A DNA stretch of 64,000 nt, taken from positions 62,001 to 126,000 of the forward strand of contig RPFO01000167.1 of NCBI GenBank assembly GCA_009746045.1, in the 5' to 3' direction. The stretch's first letter is position 1, and the number at the start of each line of letters is the position of its first letter. The position numbers were made by a program, and so were the translations under genes. Positions 33,001-45,000 of the stretch are shown one piece after another. This DNA is from Mesostigma viride (Eukaryota > Streptophyta > Mesostigmatophyceae > Mesostigmatales > Mesostigmataceae). The notes under the pieces were generated by a model. The model worked only from the letters and a program-made list of their open reading frames with translations, did not search any database and was not told the origin of the DNA.

Positions 33001-36000
33001 GGGGTTATATTGTACACGTGGTGGCTGTAGTGTACAAGTGGTGGCTGTAGTGTACAAGTGGTGGCTGTAGTGTACAAGTGGTGGCTGTAGTGTACAAGTG
33101 GTGGCTGTAGTGTACACATGGTGGCTGTAGTGTACAAGTGGTGGTATTAGTGTACAAGTGGTGGCTGTAGTGTACAAGTGGTGGTATTAGTGTACAAGTG
33201 GTGGTTATATTGTACACGTGGTGGCTGTAGTGTACAAGTGGTGGCTGTAGTGTACAAGTGGTGGTATTAGTGTACAAGTGGTGGTTATGTTGTACACATG
33301 GTGGCTGTAGTGTACAAGTGGTGGCTGTAGTGTACAAGTGGTGGCTGTAGTGTACAAGTGGTGGCTGTAGTGTACAAGTGGTGGTATTAGTGTACAAGTG
33401 GTGGTTATAGTGTACAAGTGGTGGTATTAGTGTACAAGTGGTGGTTATAGTGTACAAGTGGTGGTATTAGTGTACAAGTGGTGGTTATATTGTACTCGTG
33501 GTGGCTGTAGTGTACAAGTGGTGGCTGTAGTGTACAAGTGGTGGTATTAGTGTACAAGTGGTGGTTATGTTGTACACATGGTGGCTGTAGTGTACACGTG
33601 GTGGCTGTAGTGTACAAGTGGTGGCTGTAGTGTACAAGTGGTGGCTGTAGTGTACAAGTGGTGGCTGTAGTGTACAAGTGGTGGCTGTAGTGTACACATG
33701 GTGGCTGTAGTGTACAAGTGGTGGTATTAGTGTACAAGTGGTGGCTGTAGTGTACAAGTGGTGGTATTAGTGTACAAGTGGTGGTTATATTGTACACGTG
33801 GTGGCTGTAGTGTACAAGTGGTGGCTGTAGTGTACAAGTGGTGGTATTAGTGTACAAGTGGTGGTTATGTTGTACACATGGTGGCTGTAGTGTACAAGTG
33901 GTGGCTGTAGTGTACAAGTGGTGGCTGTAGTGTACAAGTGGTGGCTGTAGTGTACAAGTGGTGGTATTAGTGTACAAGTGGTGGTTATAGTGTACAAGTG
34001 GTGGTTATAGTGTACAAGTGGTGGTTATAGTGTACAAGTGGTGGTATTAGTGTACAAGTGGTGGTTATATTGTACTCGTGGTGGCTGTAGTGTACAAGTG
34101 GTGGCTGTAGTGTACAAGTGGTGGTATTAGTGTACAAGTGGTGGCTGTAGTGTACAAGTGGTGGTTATATTGTACACGTGGTGGGTGTAGTGTACAAGTG
34201 GTGGCTGTAGTGTACAAGTGGTGGCTGTAGTGTACAAGTGGTGGCTGTAGTGTACAAGTGGTGGCTGTAGTGTACACGTGGTGGCTGTAGTGTACAAGTG
34301 GTGGCTGTAGTGTACACGTGGTGGCTGTAGTGTACAACTGGTGGTTATATTGTACACGTGGTGGCTGTAGTGTACAAGTGGTGGCTGTAGTGTACAAGTG
34401 GTGGCTGTAGTGTACAAGTGGTGGCTGTAGTGTACAAGTGGTGGCTGTAGTGTACACATGGTGGCTGTAGTGTACAAGTGGTGGTATTAGTGTACAAGTG
34501 GTGGCTGTAGTGTACAAGTGGTGGTATTAGTGTACAAGTGGTGGTTATATTGTACTCGTGCTGGCTGTAGTGTACAAGTGGTGGCTGTAGTGTACAAGTG
34601 GTGGTATTAGTGTACAAGTGGTGGTTATATTGTACACGTGGTGGCTGTAGTGTACAAGTGGTGGCTGTAGTGTACCATTGGTGGCTGTAGTGTACATGTG
34701 GTGGCTGTAGTGTACAAGTGGTGGCTGTAGTGTACAAGTGGTGGCTGTAGTGTACAAGTGGTGGCTGTAGTGTACAACTGGTGGTTATATTGTACACGTG
34801 GTGGCTGTAGTGTACAAGTGGTGGCTGTAGTGTACACATGGTGGCTGTAGTGTACAAGTGGTGGTATTAGTGTACACATGGTGGCTGTAGTGTACAAGTG
34901 GTGGTATTAGTGTACAAGTGGTGGTATTAGTGTACACGTGGTGGCTGTAGTGTACAAGTGGTGGCTGTAGTGTACAAGTGGTGGTATTAGTGTACAAGTG
35001 GTGGTTATGTTGTACACGTGGTGGCTGTAGTGTACAAGTGGTGGCTGTAGTGTACAAGTGGTGGCTGTAGTGTACAAGTGGTGGCTGTAGTGTACACATG
35101 GTGGCTGTAGTGTACAAGTGGTGGTATTAGTGTACAAGTGGTGGCTGTAGTGTACAAGTGGTGGTATTAGTGTACAAGTGGTGGTTATATTGTACTCGTG
35201 CTGGCTGTAGTGTACAAGTGGTGGCTGTAGTGTACAAGTGGTGGTTATATTGTACTCGTGGTGGCTGTAGTGTACAAGTGGTGGCTGTAGTGTACACATG
35301 GTGGCTGTAGTGTACAAGTGGTGGTATTAGTGTACAAGTGGTGGCTGTAGTGTACAAGTGGTGGTATTAGTGTACAAGTGGTGGTTATATTGTACACGTG
35401 GTGGCTGTAGTGTACAAGTGGTGGCTGTAGTGTACAAGTGGTGGTATTAGTGTACAAGTGGTGGTTATGTTGTACACATGGTGGCTGTAGTGTACAAGTG
35501 GTGGCTGTAGTGTACAAGTGGTGGCTGTAGTGTACAAGTGGTGGCTGTAGTGTACAAGTGGTGGTATTAGTGTACAAGTGGTGGTTATAGTGTACAAGTG
35601 GTGGTTATAGTGTACAAGTGGTGGTTATAGTGTACAAGTGGTGGTATTAGTGTACAAGTGGTGGTTATATTGTACTCGTGGTGGCTGTAGTGTACAAGTG
35701 GTGGCTGTAGTGTACAAGTGGTGGTATTAGTGTACAAGTGGTGGTATTAGTGTATAAGTGGTGGTTATATTGTACACGTGGTGGCTGTAGTGTACAAGTG
35801 GTGGCTGTAGTGTACAAGTGGTGGCTGTAGTGTACAAGTGGTGGCTGTAGTGTACAAGTGGTGGCTGTAGTGTACACATGGTGGCTGTAGTGTACAAGTG
35901 GTGGTATTAGTGTACAAGTGGTGGCTGTAGTGTACAAGTGGTGGTATTAGTGTACAAGTGGTGGTTATAGTGTACAAGTGGTGGTATTAGTGTACAAGTG

Positions 36001-39000
36001 GTGGTTATATTGTACTCGTGGTGGCTGTAGTGTACAAGTGGTGGCTGTAGTGTACAAGTGGTGGTATTAGTGTACAAGTGGTGGTATTAGTGTACAAGTG
36101 GTGGTTATATTGTACACGTGGTGGCTGTAGTGTACAAGTGGTGGCTGTAGTGTACAAGTGGTGGCTGTAGTGTACAAGTGGTGGCTGTAGTGTACAAGTG
36201 GTGGCTGTAGTGTACACATGGTGGCTGTAGTGTACAAGTGGTGGTATTAGTGTACAAGTGGTGGCTGTAGTGTACAAGTGGTGGTATTAGTGTACAAGTG
36301 GTGGTTATATTGTACACGTGGTGGCTGTAGTGTACAAGTGGTGGCTGTAGTGTACAAGTGGTGGTATTAGTGTACAAGTGGTGGTTATGTTGTACACATG
36401 GTGGCTGTAGTGTACAAGTGGTGGCTGTAGTGTACAAGTGGTGGCTGTAGTGTACAAGTGGTGGCTGTAGTGTACAAGTGGTGGTATTAGTGTACAAGTG
36501 GTGGTTATAGTGTACAAGTGGTGGTTATAGTGTACAAGTGGTGGTTATAGTGTACAAGTGGTGGTATTAGTGTACAAGTGGTGGTTATATTGTACTCGTG
36601 GTGGCTGTAGTGTACAAGTGGTGGCTTTAGTGTACAAGTGGTGGTATTAGTGTACAAGTGGTGGTATTAGTGTACAAGTGGTGGTTATATTGTACACGTG
36701 GTGGCTGTAGTGTACAAGTGGTGGCTGTAGTGTACAAGTGGTGGCTGTAGTGTACAAGTGGTGGCTGTAGTGTACAAGTGGTGGCTGTAGTGTACACGTG
36801 GTGGCTGTAGTGTACAAGTGGTGGCTGTAGTGTACACGTGGTGGCTGTAGTGTACAACTGGTGGTTATATTGTACACGTGGTGGCTGTAGTGTACAAGTG
36901 GTGGCTGTAGTGTACAAGTGGTGGCTGTAGTGTACACATGGTGGCTGTAGTGTACAAGTGGTGGTATTAGTGTACAAGTGGTGGCTGTAGTGTACAAGTG
37001 GTGGTATTAGTGTACAAGTGGTGGTTATATTGTACACGTGGTGGCTGTAGTGTACAAGTGGTGGCTGTAGTGTACAAGTGGTGGTATTAGTGTACAAGTG
37101 GTGGTTATGTTGTACACATGGTGGCTGTAGTGTACAAGTGGTGGCTGTAGTGTACAAGTGGTGGCTGTAGTGTACAAGTGGTGGCTGTAGTGTACAAGTG
37201 GTGGTATTAGTGTACAAGTGGTGGTTATAGTGTACAAGTGGTGGTATTAGTGTACAAGTGGTGGTTATAGTGTACAAGTGGTGGTATTAGTGTACAAGTG
37301 GTGGTTATATTGTACTCGTGGTGGCTGTAGTGTACAAGTGGTGGCTGTAGTGTACAAGTGGTGGTATTAGTGTACAAGTGGTGGTTATGTTGTACACATG
37401 GTGGCTGTAGTGTACACGTGGTGGCTGTAGTGTACAAGTGGTGGCTGTAGTGTACAAGTGGTGGCTGTAGTGTACAAGTGGTGGCTGTAGTGTACAAGTG
37501 GTGGCTGTAGTGTACACATGGTGGCTGTAGTGTACAAGTGGTGGTATTAGTGTACAAGTGGTGGCTGTAGTGTACAAGTGGTGGTATTAGTGTACAAGTG
37601 GTGGTTATATTGTACACGTGGTGGCTGTAGTGTACAAGTGGTGGCTGTAGTGTACAAGTGGTGGTATTAGTGTACAAGTGGTGGTTATGTTGTACACATG
37701 GTGGCTGTAGTGTACAAGTGGTGGCTGTAGTGTACAAGTGGTGGCTGTAGTGTACAAGTGGTGGCTGTAGTGTACAAGTGGTGGTATTAGTGTACAAGTG
37801 GTGGTTATAGTGTACAAGTGGTGGTTATAGTGTACAAGTGGTGGTTATAGTGTACAAGTGGTGGTATTAGTGTACAAGTGGTGGTTATATTGTACTCGTG
37901 GTGGCTGTAGTGTACAAGTGGTGGCTGTAGTGTACAAGTGGTGGTATTAGTGTACAAGTGGTGGTATTAGTGTACAAGTGGTGGTTATATTGTACACGTG
38001 GTGGGTGTAGTGTACAAGTGGTGGCTGTAGTGTACAAGTGGTGGCTGTAGTGTACAAGTGGTGGCTGTAGTGTACAAGTGGTGGCTGTAGTGTACACGTG
38101 GTGGCTGTAGTGTACAAGTGGTGGCTGTAGTGTACACGTGGTGGCTGTAGTGTACAACTGGTGGTTATATTGTACACGTGGTGGCTGTAGTGTACAAGTG
38201 GTGGCTGTAGTGTACAAGTGGTGGCTGTAGTGTACAAGTGGTGGCTGTAGTGTACAAGTGGTGGCTGTAGTGTACACATGGTGGCTGTAGTGTACAAGTG
38301 GTGGTATTAGTGTACAAGTGGTGGCTGTAGTGTACAAGTGGTGGTATTAGTGTACAAGTGGTGGTTATATTGTACTCGTGCTGGCTGTAGTGTACAAGTG
38401 GTGGCTGTAGTGTACAAGTGGTGGTATTAGTGTACAAGTGGTGGTTATATTGTACACGTGGTGGCTGTAGTGTACAAGTGGTGGCTGTAGTGTACCATTG
38501 GTGGCTGTAGTGTACATGTGGTGGCTGTAGTGTACAAGTGGTGGCTGTAGTGTACAAGTGGTGGCTGTAGTGTACAAGTGGTGGCTGTAGTGTACAACTG
38601 GTGGTTATATTGTACACGTGGTGGCTGTAGTGTACAAGTGGTGGCTGTAGTGTACACATGGTGGCTGTAGTGTACAAGTGGTGGTATTAGTGTACAAGTG
38701 GTGGCTGTAGTGTACAAGTGGTGGTATTAGTGTACAAGTGGTGGTATTAGTGTACACGTGGTGGCTGTAGTGTACAAGTGGTGGCTGTAGTGTACAAGTG
38801 GTGGTATTAGTGTACAAGTGGTGGTTATGTTGTACACGTGGTGGCTGTAGTGTACAAGTGGTGGCTGTAGTTTACAAGTGGTGGCTGTAGTGTACAAGTG
38901 GTGGTTATATTGTACTCGTGGTGGCTGTAGTGTACAAGTGGTGGCTGTAGTGTACACATGGTGGCTGTAGTGTACAAGTGGTGGTATTAGTGTACAAGTG

Positions 39001-42000
39001 GTGGCTGTAGTGTACAAGTGGTGGTATTAGTGTACAAGTGGTGGTTATGTTGTACACATGGTGGCTGTATAACGGAGTTATGTTACAATTCAATTCAATG
39101 GTGGCTGTAGTGTACAAGTGGTGGCTGTAGTGTACAAGTGGTGGCTGTAGTGTACAAGTGGTGGCTGTAGTGTACAAGTGGTGGTATTAGTGTACAAGTG
39201 GTGGTTATAGTGTACAAGTGGTGGTTATAGTGTACAAGTGGTGGTTATAGTGTACAAGTGGTGGTATTAGTGTACAAGTGGTGGTTATATTGTACTCGTG
39301 GTGGCTGTAGTGTACAAGTGGTGGCTGTAGTGTACAAGTGGTGGTATTAGTGTACAAGTGGTGGTATTAGTGTATAAGTGGTGGTTATATTGTACACGTG
39401 GTGGCTGTAGTGTACAAGTGGTGGCTGTAGTGTACAAGTGGTGGCTGTAGTGTACAAGTGGTGGCTGTAGTGTACAAGTGGTGGCTGTAGTGTACACATG
39501 GTGGCTGTAGTGTACAAGTGGTGGTATTAGTGTACAAGTGGTGGCTGTAGTGTACAAGTGGTGGTATTAGTGTACAAGTGGTGGTTATAGTGTACAAGTG
39601 GTGGTATTAGTGTACAAGTGGTGGTTATATTGTACTCGTGGTGGCTGTAGTGTACAAGTGGTGGCTGTAGTGTACAAGTGGTGGTATTAGTGTACAAGTG
39701 GTGGTATTAGTGTACAAGTGGTGGTTATATTGTACACGTGGTGGCTGTAGTGTACAAGTGGTGGCTGTAGTGTACAAGTGGTGGCTGTAGTGTACAAGTG
39801 GTGGCTGTAGTGTACAAGTGGTGGCTGTAGTGTACACATGGTGGCTGTAGTGTACAAGTCGTGGTATTAGTGTACAAGTGGTGGCTGTAGTGTACAAGTG
39901 GTGGTATTAGTGTACAAGTGGTGGTTATATTGTACACGTGGTGGCTGTAGTGTACAAGTGGTGGCTGTAGTGTACAAGTGGTGGTATTAGTGTACAAGTG
40001 GTGGTTATGTTGTACACATGGTGGCTGTAGTGTACAAGTGGTGGCTGTAGTGTACAAGTGGTGGCTGTAGTGTACAAGTGGTGGCTGTAGTGTACAAGTG
40101 GTGGTATTAGTGTACAAGTGGTGGTTATAGTGTACAAGTGGTGGTTATAGTGTACAAGTGGTGGTTATAGTGTACAAGTGGTGGTATTAGTGTACAAGTG
40201 GTGGTTATATTGTACTCGTGGTGGCTGTAGTGTACAAGTGGTGGCTTTAGTGTACAAGTGGTGGTATTAGTGTACAAGTGGTGGCTGTAGTGTACAAGTG
40301 GTGGCTGTAGTGTACAAGTGGTGGCTGTAGTGTACAAGTGGTGGCTGTAGTGTACAAGTGGTGGTTATAGTGTACAAGTGGTGGTTATAGTGTACAAGTG
40401 GTGGTTATAGTGTACAAGTGCTGGTATTAGTGTACAAGTGGTGGTTATATTGTACTCGTGGTGGCTGTAGTGTACAACTGGTGGTTATATTGTACACGTG
40501 GTGGCTGTAGTGTACAAGTGGTGGCTGTAGTGTACAAGTGGTGGCTGTAGTGTACAAGTGGTGGCTGTAGTGTACAAGTGGTGGCTGTAGTGTACACATG
40601 GTGGCTGTAGTGTACAAGTGGTGGTATTAGTGTACAAGTGGTGGCTGTAGTGTACAAGTGGTGGTATTAGTGTACAAGTGGTGGTTATATTGTACTCGTG
40701 GTGGCTGTAGTGTACAAGTGGTGGCTGTAGTGTACAAGTGGTGGTATTAGTGTACAAGTGGTGGTTATATTGTACACGTGGTGGCTGTAGTGTACAAGTG
40801 GTGGCTGTAGTGTACCATTGGTGGCTGTAGTGTACATGTGGTGGCTGTAGTGTACAAGTGGTGGCTGTAGTGTACAAGTGGTGGCTGTAGTGTACAAGTG
40901 GTGGCTGTAGTGTACAACTGGTGGTTATATTGTACACGTGGTGGCTGTAGTGTACAAGTGGTGGCTGTAGTGTACACATGGTGGCTGTAGTGTACAAGTG
41001 GTGGTATTAGTGTACAAGTGGTGGCTGTAGTGTACAAGTGGTGGTATTAGTGTACAAGTGGTGGTATTAGTGTACACGTGGTGGCTGTAGTGTACAAGTG
41101 GTGGCTGTAGTGTACAAGTGGTGGTATTAGTGTACAAGTGGTGGTTATGTTGTACACGTGGTGGCTGTAGTGTACAAGTGGTGGCTGTAGTGTACAAGTG
41201 GTGGCTGTAGTGTACAAGTGGTGGCTGTAGTGTACAAGTGGTGGCTGTAGTGTACAAGTGGTGGTATTAGTGTACAAGTGGTGGTTATATTGTACTCGTG
41301 GTGGCTGTAGTGTACTCGTGGTGGCTGTAGTGTACACATGGTGGCTGTAGTGTACAAGTGGTGGTATTAGTGTACAAGTGGTGGCTGTAGTGTACAAGTG
41401 GTGGTATTAGTGTACAAGTGGTGGTTATATTGTACACGTGGTGGCTGTAGTGTACAAGTGGTGGCTGTAGTGTACAAGTGGTGGTATTAGTGTACAAGTG
41501 GTGGTTATGTTGTACACATGGTGGCTGTAGTGTACAAGTGGTGGCTGTAGTGTACAAGTGGTGGCTGTAGTGTACAAGTGGTGGCTGTAGTGTACAAGTG
41601 GTGGCTGTAGTGTACAAGTGGTGGTTATAGTGTACAAGTGGTGGTTATAGTGTACAAGTGGTGGTTATAGTGTACAAGTGCTGGTATTAGTGTACAAGTG
41701 GTGGTTATATTGTACTCGTGGTGGCTGTAGTGTACAAGTGGTGGCTGTAGTGTACAAGTGGTGGTATTAGTGTACAAGTGGTGGTATTAGTGTACAAGTG
41801 GTGGTTATATTGTACACGTGGTGGCTGTAGTGTACAAGTGGTGGCTGTAGTGTACAAGTGGTGGCTGTAGTGTACAAGTGGTGGCTGTAGTGTACAAGTG
41901 GTGGCTGTAGTGTACACATGGTGGCTGTAGTGTACAAGTGGTGGTATTAGTGTACAAGTGGTGGCTGTAGTGTACAAGTGGTGGTATTAGTGTACAAGTG

Positions 42001-45000
42001 GTGGTTATATTGTACACGTGGTGGCTGTAGTGTACAAGTGGTGGCTGTAGTGTACAAGTGGTGGTATTAGTGTACAAGTGGTGGTTATGTTGTACACATG
42101 GTGGCTGTAGTGTACAAGTGGTGGCTGTAGTGTACAAGTGGTGGCTGTAGTGTACAAGTGGTGGCTGTAGTGTACAAGTGGTGGTAGTAGTGTACAAGTG
42201 GTGGTTATAGTGTACAAGTGGTGGTTATAGTGTACAAGTGGTGGTTATAGTGTACAAGTGGTGGTATTAGTGTACAAGTGGTGGTTATATTGTACTCGTG
42301 GTGGCTGTAGTGTACAAGTGGTGGCTTTAGTGTACAAGTGGTGGTATTAGTGTACAAGTGGTGGTATTAGTGTACAAGTGGTGGTTATATTGTACACGTG
42401 GTGGCTGTAGTGTACAAGTGGTGGCTGTAGTGTACAAGTGGTGGCTGTAGTGTACAAGTGGTGGCTGTAGTGTACACGTGGTGGCTGTAGTGTACAAGTG
42501 GTGGCTGTAGTGTACACGTGGTGGCTGTAGTGTACAACTGGTGGTTATATTGTACACGTGGTGGCTGTAGTGTACAAGTGGTGGCTGTAGTGTACAAGTG
42601 GTGGCTGTAGTGTACAAGTGGTGGCTGTAGTGTACAAGTGGTGGCTGTAGTGTACACATGGTGGCTGTAGTGTACAAGTGGTGGTATTAGTGTACAAGTG
42701 GTGGCTGTAGTGTACAAGTGGTGGTATTAGTGTACAAGTGGTGGTTATATTGTACTCGTGGTGGCTGTAGTGTACAAGTGGTGGCTGTAGTGTACAAGTG
42801 GTGGTATTAGTGTACAAGTGGTGGTTATATTGTACACGTGGTGGCTGTAGTGTACAAGTGGTGGCTGTAGTGTACCATTGGTGGCTGTAGTGTACATGTG
42901 GTGGCTGTAGTGTACAAGTGGTGGCTGTAGTGTACACGTGGTGGCTGTAGTGTACAACTGGTGGTTATATTGTACACGTGGTGGCTGTAGTGTACAAGTG
43001 GTGGCTGTAGTGTACACATGGTGGCTGTAGTGTACAAGTGGTGGCTGTAGTGTACAAGTGGTGGCTGTAGTGTACAAGTGGTGGTATTAGTGTACAAGTG
43101 GTGGTTATATTGTACTCGTGGTGGCTGTAGTGTACAAGTGGTGGCTGTAGTGTACAAGTGGTGGCTGTAGTGTACAAGTGGTGGTATTAGTGTACAAGTG
43201 GTGGTTATATTGTACACGTGGTGGCTGTAGTGTACAAGTGGTGGCTGTAGTGTACAAGTGGTGGTATTAGTGTACACGTGGTGGTATTAGTGTACAAGTG
43301 GTGGTTATATTGTACACGTGGTGGCTGTAGTGTGCAAGTGGTGGCTGTAGTGTACAAGTGGTGGCTGTAGTGTACAAGTGGTGGTATTAGTGTACAAGTG
43401 GTGGCTGTAGTGTACAAGTGGTGGCTGTAGTGTACAAGTGGTGGTATTAGTGTACAAGTGGTGGTTATATTGTACACGTGGTGGCTGTAGTGTACAAGTG
43501 GTGGCTGTAGTGTACAAGTGGTGGCTGTAGTGTGCAAGTGGTGGCTGTAGTGTACAAGTGGTGGCTGTAGTGTACAAGTGGTGGTATTAGTGTACAAGTG
43601 GTGGCTGTTGTGTTGAAGTGGTGGTTGCCTTGAGAACGGGTGGGCATGTAGCATGTGTGATGCTGGGATGAATCATCCTGCAAGGTGCCGTGCAGGTGAA
43701 CCCCCAGGCTTATTACTGGAGTCGGCACCCTAGAGACCCCCGATCTCAACTGCAGTATGACGACTCCTGATCTGTGCATCGTGTCGTCCCCACCTGCTTT
43801 GCTCGTGTTGCGCATGCCTTATACCGTACACATTTCCCTTCAGCCTGCGCTGACTCTTCCCTGTCCTCCCCTCCCCCGCCCCTTTGTTTGCTCTTACTCC
43901 CCCATCCTCCCCCCCTTCCCTTCTATTCCCTCTTCCCCTCATTTCTCCCCCCCTCTCTCTCCTCTCCTCCCCCACCTGCTCTTCCCTCTCCCCCTCCTCC
44001 CCCCCCCACTCCTCTCTGCCCCCTCCCCCCCTCCCATTCTCTGCCCCCTCGGCTCCCCCTCCTTGCCACCCTCCACTGCCCCCCCCCCTTTGCCCCCTCC
44101 CCCACCTGCCCTGTCCTGTCCCTCCCCCCCGCTCCTCTCCCTGTCACCCCGGTGCCTGTGCACGCTGCGCACGCGTGGCGGGCCGCGGGCGCATCTACCC
44201 CGCACCGTGCGTGCACCTTCTCCACCTCCAGTGCTGCTGCCGCCGTCAGCACTCGACCGGCTAGGTGGGTGGATGCGCCCTGGCCGACCAGCTAGGTGGG
44301 GACCCTTGTGTGGGCTGGTTCGTGGGGGCCCAATAGCGGCCCATGGCACAAGCGTGCGCTGTGTGGTCCATTAGCGCGGTGGGAAACTTCCCTCAAGGCT
44401 TCACTTGTTCGCAAACTTGGGCAGCCAAAGGGTCGGGGTAGGACTCATCACACAGGGGGGAAGCATGCGGACGGCCAAAGTGTTTCTACGACTCCCTGCA
44501 AATCCAGGAACATCAGACTGGGCCCTCCCCAACCCAAACTTGCCCATTCGCCCATATCCACAACCCGAGCCACGCCCCCAGGTCTGGCGTCTCTTCGTGT
44601 GTTGCTTGTCTTGTTGACAGGGGGGGGGGGCAGCGGCTAGTGGGAGGGTAGGGATTGGATTCCCTGGGAGCGGGGGCCCCCTTTCCCGCTTCCATGCATC
44701 CCCCGCTTCAGCACCAGCTTAATCAAGAGGGATAGGTATGATAGGAGGCAAAGCATACTACTGCACGTATGCTTTATTATTTTTATTCAATGGGATACTG
44801 CAACACGGCAACCCTGCAACACGGCAACACGGCAACCCTGCCACACTGCAACACTGCAACACTCCAACACTGGAATACGGGAATGGCTTGCTTGTTCATT
44901 TCTCCGTAGCCTGTCTGGGCCACGGGGGAGCAACTGGTGGGTGATTATTCATATATTACTTTTTTCACCATTCCCAAATGTATTATAATGTCCCATGTGC

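Noticed and set aside
31305-43815. Dozens of minus-strand frames of [20 protein letters not shown] type
   Set aside because: Translation of the 20-bp repeat (60-bp frame cycle). Composition and repetition are fully explained by the DNA repeat, and it is antisense within a UFD1 intron.
43757-44374. A 205-residue proline-rich protein
   Set aside because: Only the 33 nt at 44232-44264 are coding (UFD1 exon 4). The rest is the CT-rich intron tract and the following intron.
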